Positions 45,580 to 54,860 of a DNA stretch of 64,000 nt are shown here, piece after piece. The stretch is from Algoriphagus sp. (GTDB lineage: Bacteria; Bacteroidota; Bacteroidia; Cytophagales; Cyclobacteriaceae): the NCBI GenBank assembly GCA_029945945.1, contig JAQSDM010000005.1, forward strand, positions 955,353 through 1,019,352, written 5' to 3'. The position numbers and the translations under genes are program-made. Within the stretch, counting starts at the first letter, position 1; each line of letters opens with the position of its first letter. The notes beneath the pieces are model-generated. The model was not told the origin of the DNA and did no database searches. It saw only the letters and a list, made by a program, of their open reading frames with translations.

Positions 45580-45725
45580 TCAACTGACGACGGTCAGCAG
45601 TCGACTGCTGGAATTTGAAATTTCGAACTCTATTGCTTCAATTCAACCTGTTTTACTCCAAAGAAGATTCTAATATTGGAGTTCTTTCAGCCAACAGTGG
45701 ATTGTGGTCTGTCTACCGTAGACAA
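45580..45725. repeat. intergenic cluster of short palindromes built on GTC/GAC words
   Basis: Contains CTGAC-GACG-GTCAG, the perfect 16-bp palindrome CAGCAGTCGACTGCTG (45595-45610) and GTCTAC-C-GTAGAC (45711-45723) between convergent genes. No reading frame or terminator is visible. Confidence 0.4.
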
Positions 45726-45731
45726 AATGAA

Positions 45732-46949
45732 TCAATGAAACTTCTTCACTTCCGGGGCATCCGCCACCGTTGAGAAATCTCTGGCTAATCGCTCTGTGTA
45801 TTCATCAAGTAGTTGCTTTACTCGCTTTAATTCACAGGATTTTACAATCAGGCCTGCATGGTAATCAAGCGGAACTCTGAAATAAACTTCAGGATCATTG
45901 AAACTGCTCAGATCAGGATGCTCAAATTTGGAAAGTGTAAGCACGATACCTGCATAGTTTTTTGCAACTTTTGGAAGTACGTATTTATGTCCTTTTACAA
46001 TTGAATCCTCGATTTTTGCCCATTCTGTCCAGAGATTGATATCTGTGGCTGCTTCCACCATTTCTGCCAGATGCGCTCCGCCAACGCGTGATGCAGTCTC
46101 GAGGAAGTATATTTCACCATCTTCACGGTTTTTGATAAACTCAGTATGGGTTGCTCCGGATTTCATTCCGAAGGCTTTCATGATTTCGGCGTTCACTTTT
46201 TTGATTGCCTTATCATCATCCGAACCGTATTTCAAATTTGCACTTCTGAAGATTCCTCCTCCTTGTGATATTTCCATAGGAGTATCCAAGTATCGGGACA
46301 CTGTCAGAAAAAGAGTTTTCCCATCCACCATCAGCCCATCGGCATGATACACGTCGCCTGGCTTAAACTGTTCTACCAGATAATAAAGTCGGTTGTCACC
46401 AAGTTCGTGGATATGATTCCAAAGAGATTCTTTGTCGTAGACTTTGATGATTCCATGAGCCGAAGCTTCAGATCTTGGTTTCAAAACCCATGGTGCTTGT
46501 ACATTATCCGCAAACTGATTGATTTCCTCATCATTGAAAAGTGGGGAAAAAGCTGGAACCTTAATTCCGGCCTCCTGAGCTTTGATTCGCATTGCCAGCT
46601 TGTCACGGAAAAATCTACCAGTAGTCTGACCCATACCCGGGATTCGCAGACTTTCCCGGAGAAAAGTTGCCTTTTCCACATCATAATCGTCCAAGGCAAT
46701 GATCGCTTCAATTTTATGATGCTTCATTAATCCACCGACTCCTTTCAGTAGAAGATTCAGATCCCAATCGAGATCCTGACCGGGCATATAGAAAACCTCA
46801 TCGATGTATTCAAAGGCCCAGGGCTTCTCTCTGAGTTTTTCAGAAGTGATCAAAAAGACTCTGTTTCCTTGTTTTTTGAGGGCAATTAAAAAGGCATTTC
46901 CTTTAAAAAAATTGGAAATGCAAAGGAAAGTTTTTCCAGGGTTATCCAT
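45732..46949 (-). CDS. ATP-grasp domain ligase
   Basis: 405 residues with the three-part ATP-grasp layout: an N-terminal Rossmann-like pre-ATP domain (about 1-115), the ATP lid with APWVLKPRSEASAHGI, and the metal-binding C-terminal lobe with EIYFLETASRVGGAH (Glu and Arg ligands). These enzymes join a carboxylate to an amine or thiol via an acyl phosphate. It lies 2 bp after the leucyl aminopeptidase gene. The substrate is unknown. Confidence 0.85.
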   Translation of the reverse strand: MDNPGKTFLCISNFFKGNAFLIALKKQGNRVFLITSEKLREKPWAFEYIDEVFYMPGQDLDWDLNLLLKGVGGLMKHHKIEAIIALDDYDVEKATFLRESLRIPGMGQTTGRFFRDKLAMRIKAQEAGIKVPAFSPLFNDEEINQFADNVQAPWVLKPRSEASAHGIIKVYDKESLWNHIHELGDNRLYYLVEQFKPGDVYHADGLMVDGKTLFLTVSRYLDTPMEISQGGGIFRSANLKYGSDDDKAIKKVNAEIMKAFGMKSGATHTEFIKNREDGEIYFLETASRVGGAHLAEMVEAATDINLWTEWAKIEDSIVKGHKYVLPKVAKNYAGIVLTLSKFEHPDLSSFNDPEVYFRVPLDYHAGLIVKSCELKRVKQLLDEYTERLARDFSTVADAPEVKKFH

Positions 46950-46951
46950 AC

Positions 46952-48379
46952 CTATATGTGGTTTTCGATGAATTTAAGCAATAAACTTACACCGTAAGCA
47001 GTCCCTGATTTGGTTTTTGCAAATTCGCTGTCCCCGAAGGCAACTCCTGCAATATCCAGGTGAGCCCACTCCGGATGTTCGTGAATAAATGCCTCCAAAA
47101 ACTTAGCTGCGGTGATTGCTCCGGCGAAAGGTTTACCATGATAATTTTTAATGTCGGCAACTTCGCTGTCCATTTCTGAGCGGTAGCTTTCCCACATCGG
47201 AAGAGCCCATGATTTTTCTCCAACTGACATTCCTGCCTTTTGTAATGCCTCAGATAAGGAATCGTTGTTAGAAAACAGCGCTGCGCATTCGTAACCGAAA
47301 GTACCAATGCTGCTTCCCGTCAAAGTTGCCAGATCGATGATCTGATTTGTTTTGTAGTTTTTTATCAGGTAAGAAAGTCCGTCGGCCAAGATTAGTCTTC
47401 CTTCAGCATCCGTATCAATCACTTCGATGCTGAGACCGGCATGACTGCCGATCACTTCACTTGGCAGATAAGCATCTTTGTCAATGGCATTTTCGACCGA
47501 AGGTACAATTGAAGTAAGGTTGATGGGAAGATTCAACTCGGCGATCAGTTTGGTCGTGGCTAAAACTGCTGCCGCTCCTCCCATGTCCGACTTCATGTGC
47601 ACCATTCCGTGAATTTTCACATTCAGTCCTCCGGTATCGAAAGTCACCCCTTTACCGACCAAGCCCAAATGATACTTTGCCTTTGGATGTCTGTATTCCA
47701 TGATGATGAACTGAGGTGCTTTAGCACTGCCTCTTCCTACTGCCAAAAAGGCTTCCAGTCCTTCAGATTTAGATTTTTTGCGATCGAAAACAGTTACATC
47801 AAAACCCGATTTTTTCCCGGCTTTCTTTGCCCAGTCTGCCAAATACTCCGGAGTAATTTCATTGGGGGGAAGGTCAACCAACTGAAAAGCGTCGGTCTTT
47901 GCCTCGGCAATTTTCTCTGATCTTTCAGCAATTTCTTTGGCCTTTTTCAGACTGGAAATGACTTCAACTTTCAGCTTCGAAAAGTCGTTTTTCTTGTCTT
48001 TTTCTTTTTTGAAAAAACCCAAAGAATAAGCTCCGAGCTGAAATCCGACTAATGCCGGTTCAAATAAATCTTCCGGAAAATGAGAGGGAAAGTCAAGAGA
48101 AACTGTTTTTTCAACCAATGTTGAGTTTTTTGATAAGACTCTTCGGTATGAATTTTCGACGTTTTTGTACTCCGGATTTTCGCCCAGACCAATTAAAAGA
48201 ACTAATTGATCTCCATGGGAAAGAGCGTATGAGCTGTCTTTTTTTGCAGAAAAAAGTGATTCGGAAACATTATTTTCTCCAAGCTTTTCCAGCAAAACAG
48301 CGTTTCTTTCTTTTTCCAAAACAGGAATAACCCGAAGCGCTTTTTCGGATATTGACTTGGGATTGACTTTGAATTGCAT
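46952..48379 (-). CDS. pepA: leucyl aminopeptidase, M17 family
   Basis: 475 residues. It removes N-terminal residues using two metal ions. The C-terminal catalytic domain holds the metal-binding GLVGKGVTFDTGGLNVK, MKSDMGGAAAVL and the signature DTDAEGRLILADGL, with a carbonate-binding Arg. The N-terminal domain is typical of the family. It is the middle gene of an esterase-pepA-ATP-grasp run with 18 and 2 bp gaps. Confidence 0.94.
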   Translation of the reverse strand: MQFKVNPKSISEKALRVIPVLEKERNAVLLEKLGENNVSESLFSAKKDSSYALSHGDQLVLLIGLGENPEYKNVENSYRRVLSKNSTLVEKTVSLDFPSHFPEDLFEPALVGFQLGAYSLGFFKKEKDKKNDFSKLKVEVISSLKKAKEIAERSEKIAEAKTDAFQLVDLPPNEITPEYLADWAKKAGKKSGFDVTVFDRKKSKSEGLEAFLAVGRGSAKAPQFIIMEYRHPKAKYHLGLVGKGVTFDTGGLNVKIHGMVHMKSDMGGAAAVLATTKLIAELNLPINLTSIVPSVENAIDKDAYLPSEVIGSHAGLSIEVIDTDAEGRLILADGLSYLIKNYKTNQIIDLATLTGSSIGTFGYECAALFSNNDSLSEALQKAGMSVGEKSWALPMWESYRSEMDSEVADIKNYHGKPFAGAITAAKFLEAFIHEHPEWAHLDIAGVAFGDSEFAKTKSGTAYGVSLLLKFIENHI

Positions 48380-48397
48380 AAAATTTCGTTTTAGAAT

Positions 48398-49522
48398 TTA
48401 CTCAGCTTTATCACTAAAAAACAACCATTCGATCGCTTTTGGAAACTCATCGCTCCAATAGGTTTCGTTGTGTTTGCCTTCAGCATTGATGCTTAATTTT
48501 ACTTTCATTTTCCCTTTCAGACTTTCTCTTTTCATTAACCGGTCGCGAAGTTTGGTGACATGATTGACCATTGTCTTGCTTTCATCACCTCCTGCATAGA
48601 GGTAAAGACGAGTTTCCAAGGGTTCAAAAAAGTCAAAAAAACTAAGCTTTATTTTAGGAATTACCCAAAGTGAAGGAGAAAATACCATCAACTTCCCAAA
48701 AATTTCAGGGTACATAAGACCTGAGAATATACTCACTAATCCTCCCATTGAGCTTCCTCCGATTCCTGTATTTTCCCGATCGGTTTTAGCACGATAAGTT
48801 ATGTCAACAAATGGTTTGAGAGTTTCGGTGATGAATCGGATGTATTTTTTACCATGCCCGGCTCCAAGAAGGGTCTGGCCCACATTATATTCCTGTAGCC
48901 GCTCGGATTCTGCGTGTTCGATGGCAATGATGATGATTTTTCCAATGCCGTAATCTGACATTACAGCCAGCTTTTTATCGATCTGCCAGTTTCCATATTC
49001 AGCGTTTTCGTTGAAAAGATTCTGAGCATCCTGGAGGTAAAGAACCGGATAAGTCTCTGTGCTCGTATCGTAGTCGTGGGGCAGTAGCGCCCAGATTTTT
49101 CTGGTTTTATTGAGCTGAGGAATCTCAAACTCTTCAGAAATCAGGTGAATTTTCGGGAGTTGGCTTGGCCGGTAGGGTAGCCAGTTTTTTCTCCATTTAG
49201 CGACCTTTTCTATTTTGACGGACTTCTCATCGTTCCAGTGTCTGTTTGGAGTCCGATGCCCGTCCCGGTCAATTTCAACTTCTGACCAATCGCCCTTTGT
49301 GAATTTGTAAATGAGTTCTTGTTCAAACTCTGACCCTTCCGGAAATTCATACTCATACTTGCCCTGAGCAATTTTCTGCATCCGGAACTTGAAATCTTGT
49401 GTCGCCCAGTTATTGAAATTCCCCGCAAGGTAAACGGGGCGATCATCGTCCTCCGGCGTTTGGAGAATGATTTTCTTGGTTCGGGTAGGAGTTTTTATAG
49501 GTTGTTTGATCTCAGACTGCAT
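48398..49522 (-). CDS. esterase with N-terminal AMPK-type glycogen-binding domain
   Basis: 374 residues. The N-terminal part (about 17-105) resembles the CBM48/AMPK1 carbohydrate-binding fold (RPVYLAGNFNNWA, YEFPEGSEFEQELIYKFTKG). A C-terminal alpha/beta-hydrolase of the EstD/Fes-like group carries the nucleophile elbow GGSSMGG (Ser258) and a GDESKTMV stretch; the acid and His are less certain (a late HNETYW is a candidate). No signal peptide is seen, so it is probably cytoplasmic. It heads the pepA operon. Confidence 0.85.
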   Translation of the reverse strand: MQSEIKQPIKTPTRTKKIILQTPEDDDRPVYLAGNFNNWATQDFKFRMQKIAQGKYEYEFPEGSEFEQELIYKFTKGDWSEVEIDRDGHRTPNRHWNDEKSVKIEKVAKWRKNWLPYRPSQLPKIHLISEEFEIPQLNKTRKIWALLPHDYDTSTETYPVLYLQDAQNLFNENAEYGNWQIDKKLAVMSDYGIGKIIIIAIEHAESERLQEYNVGQTLLGAGHGKKYIRFITETLKPFVDITYRAKTDRENTGIGGSSMGGLVSIFSGLMYPEIFGKLMVFSPSLWVIPKIKLSFFDFFEPLETRLYLYAGGDESKTMVNHVTKLRDRLMKRESLKGKMKVKLSINAEGKHNETYWSDEFPKAIEWLFFSDKAE

Positions 49523-49600
49523 GGAAAGGGCGATGGGTAAATAACCCGGAATTGCAAAAATACGCTTTGCCTTGTTAAGAATAAAGCAACTTCGATTAAC

Positions 49601-51328
49601 TCAGATGATTTGTCCTGGTCGGAATCGTATTTCTTCAGGATAAGGAAATGCATGGATCAGCTCTCCTTTTCTGATTTTCTCCTGGATTTCCTGCCAGTGT
49701 TTTGGGTCAAACAGCGCGGCGTGATATTCGAGAAAATGGTCCTTCAGATCACTTCTGCCTATCATCCATCGTTTGAAATCTTCCGGGAACACATCGTTTT
49801 TGGCGATGCTGTACCAAGGTGCCGGAGCGTAAATCTGCTCATAGGTTTCAGCTTTTGGCTTTTCGCGGAAATTCATATCCGTCAAAAATTCGATTTCATC
49901 GTAATCATAGAAAATCACCCGCTTTTGTCGGGTTACGCCAAAGTTTTTGGTCATCATATCACCCGGGAAAATATTCGCCTGGGCCAGCTGAAGGATGGCT
50001 CTTCCATAATCTTCGGATACGCTCAAGCCATGTTCTGTCGTGCAAGTTTCAAGATATATATTGAGAGGAATCATTTTTCTCTCCGTATATAGATGTTTAA
50101 TAATCAGATGTGTATCTGTGAATTCGAGAAGCGAATTTGCTGTATTTCGCAGCTCCTTCAAAAGGTCAGGATTGATCCGGTTTTTTGGAATTCGGAAATA
50201 CTCAAATTCATGTGTATCTGCCATTCTTCCAACCCGATCGTGCAGGGAGACAAGCTTATATTTTTCACGAACTTCCTGACGAGTCATTTCTTTGGGCGGT
50301 TCAAAATGATCTTTGATCAGCTTGATCACGATATTGAAAGATGGCAAGGTGAATACCGTCATTACCATTCCCTTGATCCCGGGAGCTATGATAAACTCGT
50401 CTCCGCTTTGGTCCAGGTGGTGTAAAAAATCCCTGTAAAAAATCGTTTTCCCATGCTTATTGAAACCGATCGCATTATATATTTCATGGATTTTTTTCTG
50501 AGGAATGACTGAACTCAGAAAGCTCACAATTTCAGAGGGTATCTCAGCTTCCACCATGAAATAGGAACGGGTAAAGCTGAACATCCCGCTCATTAGATTT
50601 GGGTCAAAGATCAGTGTGTCTACAAAAATCCCCTCTTCGCCATGCATCACCGGGATCAGGAATGGCATCCATTTATGACCGAGGTAGGTTCTGCCAATCA
50701 GATAAGCGGCTTTATTTCGGTAAAAAACTGATTTCAGGATTTGAGTTGTGGTATCAGGCGCGATCTTATATCGAGTGAGGATCACTTTTTTGACGCTGTC
50801 AACCAGGAATTTTACATCCTGCTCTTTGTCCATGTATGGTGCTCCAAAATCATAATCTTCCACAATTTGCCGGATGATTCGGTTCAGTCCTAATGATGCG
50901 GGATAAGAGTGGAAAAGATGGTCGTTTTTCTGGATTTTGCATGAACTGTAACTTTCCATTACAAACATCAATTCCTCGTCAATCGAAATACCCGGGAAAC
51001 TTTTTCTGATTACTGAATTGAAAAAAGTTTCAGCCAATTCGATGTCAGTTCTATCAGTGATCAAGTCCGAATAGTCAGCTTTTATACTTTTCCAAGTCTG
51101 CCGGTCGGATTTCTTATCCTCCAGAATTTCCATGCAGTTTTTTGCCAAAGGGAAAAGTAAGTCTTTGTACAACCTGAGCCTTTGACGATGGTTTACCTGG
51201 ATGGCTTGCCAGTTCCTTTCGCTGAAATAGGCCGGAGTCAATCGGGTGTAGGTATTGAAAAGCTCCCTGTAGGTTATAAAACCATGCAGAATTTTGAATG
51301 CAATTGTAAAACTCAGGGATTCAGGCAT
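49601..51328 (-). CDS. aceK: isocitrate dehydrogenase kinase/phosphatase
   Basis: 575 residues. It phosphorylates and dephosphorylates isocitrate dehydrogenase to set the split between the TCA cycle and the glyoxylate bypass. The whole protein follows AceK, with the ATP-site loop APGIKGMVMTVFTLPSFN, KEMTRQEVREKY, HDRVGRMADTHEFE, LYTERKMIPLNIYLE, NIFPGDMMTKNFGVTR and IFYDYDEIEFLTD. The length is normal. The bypass genes aceA and aceB and the icd gene are not in this window. Confidence 0.95.
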   Translation of the reverse strand: MPESLSFTIAFKILHGFITYRELFNTYTRLTPAYFSERNWQAIQVNHRQRLRLYKDLLFPLAKNCMEILEDKKSDRQTWKSIKADYSDLITDRTDIELAETFFNSVIRKSFPGISIDEELMFVMESYSSCKIQKNDHLFHSYPASLGLNRIIRQIVEDYDFGAPYMDKEQDVKFLVDSVKKVILTRYKIAPDTTTQILKSVFYRNKAAYLIGRTYLGHKWMPFLIPVMHGEEGIFVDTLIFDPNLMSGMFSFTRSYFMVEAEIPSEIVSFLSSVIPQKKIHEIYNAIGFNKHGKTIFYRDFLHHLDQSGDEFIIAPGIKGMVMTVFTLPSFNIVIKLIKDHFEPPKEMTRQEVREKYKLVSLHDRVGRMADTHEFEYFRIPKNRINPDLLKELRNTANSLLEFTDTHLIIKHLYTERKMIPLNIYLETCTTEHGLSVSEDYGRAILQLAQANIFPGDMMTKNFGVTRQKRVIFYDYDEIEFLTDMNFREKPKAETYEQIYAPAPWYSIAKNDVFPEDFKRWMIGRSDLKDHFLEYHAALFDPKHWQEIQEKIRKGELIHAFPYPEEIRFRPGQII

Positions 51329-51516
51329 TGGATAGGATCAAAGTCGAGGTAAAATCAAGGAAAAATCGGGGAATTAAAAATATTTTGAATCGACCCTTTT
51401 GTGATTTCCCTGATTTTTAAGGTTTTACACCAAATTATCATTGGGAAATAAAATTTTGAAAATCTTTCGCAATCGATTGTTTGGAGGATAGGAAAACATT
51501 TTCTACTTTTCGAAGG

Positions 51517-51600
51517 TATTCATGAATTGAATATCTACAATAGGTTTAATAGGTTTGAGAGCTAGAAAAGGTTGGGGTAATACTCCAACCTTTTTTGTTT
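51517..51600 (+). ncRNA. candidate short RNA or leader ending in an intrinsic terminator
   Basis: Within the 316-bp gap before the lipoprotein gene, TTTG (51480-51483) and TACTTTTC (51504-51511, one mismatch to TAnnTTTG) stand 20 bp apart. About 50 nt later a terminator closes the segment: AAAAGGTTGG (51566-51575), an inner stem and CCAACCTTTT, then TTGTTT. No coding frame fits. It could be a free small RNA or an attenuated leader. The rest of the gap (51329-51479) shows nothing. Confidence 0.35.
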
Positions 51601-51645
51601 TTTTAGCATCAACGCTTAGCTTAACATTCCCAAATTAAAATTCCA

Positions 51646-52326
51646 ATGAGGATTTCGCTCTCCAGGTTGTTAATGCTCTTTATTATGCCTTTTGGCGTGA
51701 TGCCTTTTATTTCTTGTGAAAGCTCGGAATCAAAAAAGGAAAATGAAGAAGTGGTGTCTACTTCCGAGGAAGAAATGACCAAATACATCGATCAGCTTGA
51801 TTTGGCTTTGGCACAAAACTCATCTTGGTTCTCGCATTGGTCAGTTAAAGTTGGAGCGTTTGAGGGTTCTGATTTTACCCTCGTTTTGACAGATTCAATC
51901 GATCCGATGGAAATGCCTGAGAAAAATCCGATCCTGATCGATGACCCACTTTATCCGTACCAGCTTCTTCATCCAACAGGTAACGGGACAATGGACATCT
52001 ATTCTTATAAAGTAGAAGCATCAGAGAATATTGTTCAGCCTTTTCTAAATCCGGACTCTGAAGTGATCTGGTATCGCGAGGATGGTATGAAAGAGCGATT
52101 GCTTTTTATGGGTCCTTCGGGAATGTTTGAAGAGGGAATGTGGCTAAATGAAAATGAATTTTTGGTATTGGGATATTTTCAGGATGATGCGGGATTCAGA
52201 CCGATGGCTTGGTTGATTGACGTTGAAAATCATATTTTGAGACAATTCCGTTTGGAGAAAACTTCGGTTGATTATGCCCCTGAGTCCTACATCAATCAAA
52301 AAATCAAATTGGTAGATCTGAGTTAA
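51646..52326 (+). CDS. lipoprotein of unknown function, 226 aa
   Basis: Signal peptide ending in a lipobox-like PFISC with the acylated Cys at about residue 24, followed by a Ser/Glu-rich tether. The mature part is a compact beta-rich domain (WSVKVGAFEGSDFTLVLTD, FLVLGYFQDDAGFRPMAWLI). I recognise no family. The next gene starts one base after its stop. Confidence 0.7.
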   Translation: MRISLSRLLMLFIMPFGVMPFISCESSESKKENEEVVSTSEEEMTKYIDQLDLALAQNSSWFSHWSVKVGAFEGSDFTLVLTDSIDPMEMPEKNPILIDDPLYPYQLLHPTGNGTMDIYSYKVEASENIVQPFLNPDSEVIWYREDGMKERLLFMGPSGMFEEGMWLNENEFLVLGYFQDDAGFRPMAWLIDVENHILRQFRLEKTSVDYAPESYINQKIKLVDLS

Positions 52327-52327
52327 A

Positions 52328-52966
52328 ATGGATTTCAAAGAGGTTTTGGGTTTGCTTGAGCGAGGAATGCAGCTTCCTTTGCCAGGCAAGGATGCTCATT
52401 TGCAGATGTCCCCGAGTCCGGTGGACTTGAGGAGATTTGACCCTAAACTACCCGCTGACTATCGAAAAGGAGCTGTCTTGATTTTGTTTTACCCCGAAAA
52501 CGAAAAGGCATATTTTCCTTTGATAAAGAGGCCTGAGTATCCCGGTTTTCACAGCGGCCAGATTGCTTTTCCCGGTGGAAAAATGGAGCCAGGTGATTCG
52601 GACGAAATCCAGACTGCACTTAGAGAAGCCTCAGAAGAAGTTGGGATTTACCCTGAAAATGTGAGATTAATTGGTCGTATGAGTGATTTATTTATTCCCA
52701 CCAGCAATTTTTTAGTAAGTCCGGTTTTAGGCTTTTCTGAAACACGACCAGATTTTGTACCAGAAGTGAGGGAAGTGTCCCGAATCATTCCAACGGCTCT
52801 CAGCGGACTCTACCTACCTGAATTAAGAAAGCGAAAACTCCTGGAATTCAGTAATGATTTCCGGTTAGATACTCCGTATTTCGAAGTGGATCAGGAGATG
52901 GTTTGGGGAGCGACGGCGATGATTTTGAGCGAGCTCATCCAGCTTTTGGAAAACGGAAAGCTATAA
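52328..52966 (+). CDS. NUDIX hydrolase, CoA pyrophosphatase type
   Basis: 212 residues with the NuCoA motif (GFHSGQIAFPGGKMEPGD) leading into the Nudix box (REASEEVGI), the pattern of enzymes that split coenzyme A into 4'-phosphopantetheine and 3',5'-ADP. VLILFYPENEKAYFPLIKR and the FLVSPVLGF segment agree. It is coupled to the preceding lipoprotein gene. Confidence 0.9.
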   Translation: MDFKEVLGLLERGMQLPLPGKDAHLQMSPSPVDLRRFDPKLPADYRKGAVLILFYPENEKAYFPLIKRPEYPGFHSGQIAFPGGKMEPGDSDEIQTALREASEEVGIYPENVRLIGRMSDLFIPTSNFLVSPVLGFSETRPDFVPEVREVSRIIPTALSGLYLPELRKRKLLEFSNDFRLDTPYFEVDQEMVWGATAMILSELIQLLENGKL

Positions 52967-53025
52967 ATTCTAGCCTTTCTGACCTTTTGTTGGTATTGTT
53001 GCAATCGGTTCCACCCACTTAAATT

Positions 53026-54279
53026 ATGGAAGAAAATACCCCGTTGATAAGCAATGATGCTGTAGTTTTTGGTTTGTTGATGGCTACATTGGCTCTGGTT
53101 TTTGCCACAGCATCGAGCGACAAACCCTTCTGGAAGAAATTTTATTCATTCGTTCCTACAGTTCTCCTTTGCTATTTCATTCCTGCTTTGTTCAATTCCT
53201 TTGGATGGATTTCAGGTGAATCTTCCGGATTATATAAGGTTGCTAGCAGATATTTACTTCCAGCCTCACTTGTTCTTTTTACCATCAGCATTGACCTGAA
53301 GGCAATTTTGAAATTGGGTCCAAAGGCTCTTACCATGTTTTTAGCGGGCACAGTCGGAGTGATGTTTGGTGGACCGTTAGCCTTATTCACAGTGGGAATG
53401 ATTAAACCGGAGCTACTTGGTGGAAGTGGTCCCGATGAAGTTTGGCGTGGACTCTCTACAATTGCAGGTTCCTGGATCGGTGGAGGTGCCAATCAGACTG
53501 CTATGTTGGAAGTTTTTGGAGCCAGTTCCACTTTGTTTGCTCAGATGATTGCTGTGGATGTTTTAGTAGCAAATCTTTGGATGGCGTTTTTGCTGTATTG
53601 GGCTGCCAAACCTGAAAGAATAGATAGGTTTTTTAAAGCTGACACAAAGGCAATTTATGAGTTGAGAGACAAGATGACCCTCGTTCGTGAAAGTACTATC
53701 AAAATTCCCAGTCTTACGGATATAATGGTCATTCTTGGGATTGGATTTGGGGTAACCGGATTTTCCCATTGGATTGCTGATATTTTGGCTCCGTTTTTTG
53801 GAACTAACTATCCTCAGCTCAAGCAATATTCACTCGATTCAGTTTTCTTTTGGATCGTAGTTATTGCCACGACAGCTGGCTTGTTACTTTCATTTACAAA
53901 GGCCAGAAAGTTGGAAGGAGCAGGTGCCTCTAAAATTGGCAGCGTTTTATTGTATGTTTTGGTTGCGACTATCGGAATGCAAATGGACTTGATGGCTGTT
54001 TTTGATAATCCAGTTTTATTTTTAATCGGGATTCTTTGGATGTTTTTTCACATTCTCATAATGTCTATTGTTGCATATGTGATCAAAGCACCATTTTTTT
54101 ACGTTGCAGTAGGATCACAGGCCAATATAGGAGGAGCAGCTTCTGCTCCGATTGTTGCATCCGCTTTTGACCCTTCTCTGGCTCCAGTGGGAGTTCTATT
54201 GGCTGTGTTGGGATATGCAATTGGTACGTATGGCGGATATTTATCAGGGTTGATGATGCAGGCTATTTCCGGAGGATAA
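53026..54279 (+). CDS. DUF819-family membrane protein
   Basis: 417 residues, about 10-11 membrane helices. The family pattern TIAGSWIGGGANQTAMLEVF and the C-terminal GSQANIGGAASAPIVASAF identify DUF819, whose transport role is uncharacterised. The two GG-rich repeats look like substrate-site loops of a pseudo-twofold carrier. Its stop overlaps the ATG of the small ferredoxin gene (TAATG). Confidence 0.87.
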   Translation: MEENTPLISNDAVVFGLLMATLALVFATASSDKPFWKKFYSFVPTVLLCYFIPALFNSFGWISGESSGLYKVASRYLLPASLVLFTISIDLKAILKLGPKALTMFLAGTVGVMFGGPLALFTVGMIKPELLGGSGPDEVWRGLSTIAGSWIGGGANQTAMLEVFGASSTLFAQMIAVDVLVANLWMAFLLYWAAKPERIDRFFKADTKAIYELRDKMTLVRESTIKIPSLTDIMVILGIGFGVTGFSHWIADILAPFFGTNYPQLKQYSLDSVFFWIVVIATTAGLLLSFTKARKLEGAGASKIGSVLLYVLVATIGMQMDLMAVFDNPVLFLIGILWMFFHILIMSIVAYVIKAPFFYVAVGSQANIGGAASAPIVASAFDPSLAPVGVLLAVLGYAIGTYGGYLSGLMMQAISGG

Positions 54280-54521
54280 TGAAACATAAGCGAGAACTCA
54301 TATTCATATGCACTGGCTCGGATTGTAAAAAATCAGGTGGAAAATCTATTCTCAAAGGACTCAAGGCAGAATGTAAGCAAGGACCTTTGAAGGGAAGTTT
54401 GAAATTGATCAAAACCAAATGTCTGGATATGTGCAAGTCAGCCCCGGTTGTCATAGTAGGCGATCAATTTTGCAAAAATGCTTCGATCGAAAAGGTCTTG
54501 GAAAAATTAAAAAAGTCCTGA
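54279..54521 (+). CDS. small thioredoxin-like [2Fe-2S] ferredoxin
   Basis: 80 residues with IFICTGSDCKKSGG (Cys11, Cys16) and a second pair in KTKCLDMCKSAP (Cys48, Cys52), the four-cysteine pattern of thioredoxin-like [2Fe-2S] ferredoxins. No signal or membrane helix. It is coupled to the DUF819 gene by a 1-bp overlap. The electron partner is unknown. Confidence 0.85.
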   Translation: MKHKRELIFICTGSDCKKSGGKSILKGLKAECKQGPLKGSLKLIKTKCLDMCKSAPVVIVGDQFCKNASIEKVLEKLKKS

Positions 54522-54535
54522 ATGATCAGGACTTT
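54512..54535. terminator. intrinsic terminator between the ferredoxin and YbjQ-like genes
   Basis: AAAGTCCTGA (54512-54521), 4-nt loop, TCAGGACTTT: a 10-bp stem between convergent genes, with A-rich flank favouring the minus strand. Confidence 0.75.
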
Positions 54536-54539
54536 CGCT

Positions 54540-54860
54540 TTATAACTTGGTCGTTTTTACTGCTGTTCCGCATGCGGTCACCATCAGCATTCCTTCGCGG
54601 ATTGTCTCATAATCCAGGTCAATCCCAATAATTGCATTCGCTCCAAAGGCTTTGGCTTGCAATTCCATTTCTGACATTGCGATAGATTTTGCCTCCCGGA
54701 GAACTTGCTCATAAGAGGAAGATCTTCCTCCTACGATGTCTGTGATACTTGCAAAAAAATCTTTAAAAACATTCGCTCCGATAATGGTTTCTCCGGAAAC
54801 AATGCCCAAATACTGATCAATTTGGTATCCGTCCAGCGTGTTGGTTGTCGTAATAATCAT
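54540..54860 (-). CDS. YbjQ/UPF0145 family protein
   Basis: 106 residues. The family's [20 protein letters not shown] start, [15 protein letters not shown], and [15 protein letters not shown] are all present. It is a small pentameric cytosolic protein of unknown role. A 34-codon frame upstream overlaps its ATG (ATGA). Confidence 0.9.
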   Translation of the reverse strand: MIITTTNTLDGYQIDQYLGIVSGETIIGANVFKDFFASITDIVGGRSSSYEQVLREAKSIAMSEMELQAKAFGANAIIGIDLDYETIREGMLMVTACGTAVKTTKL

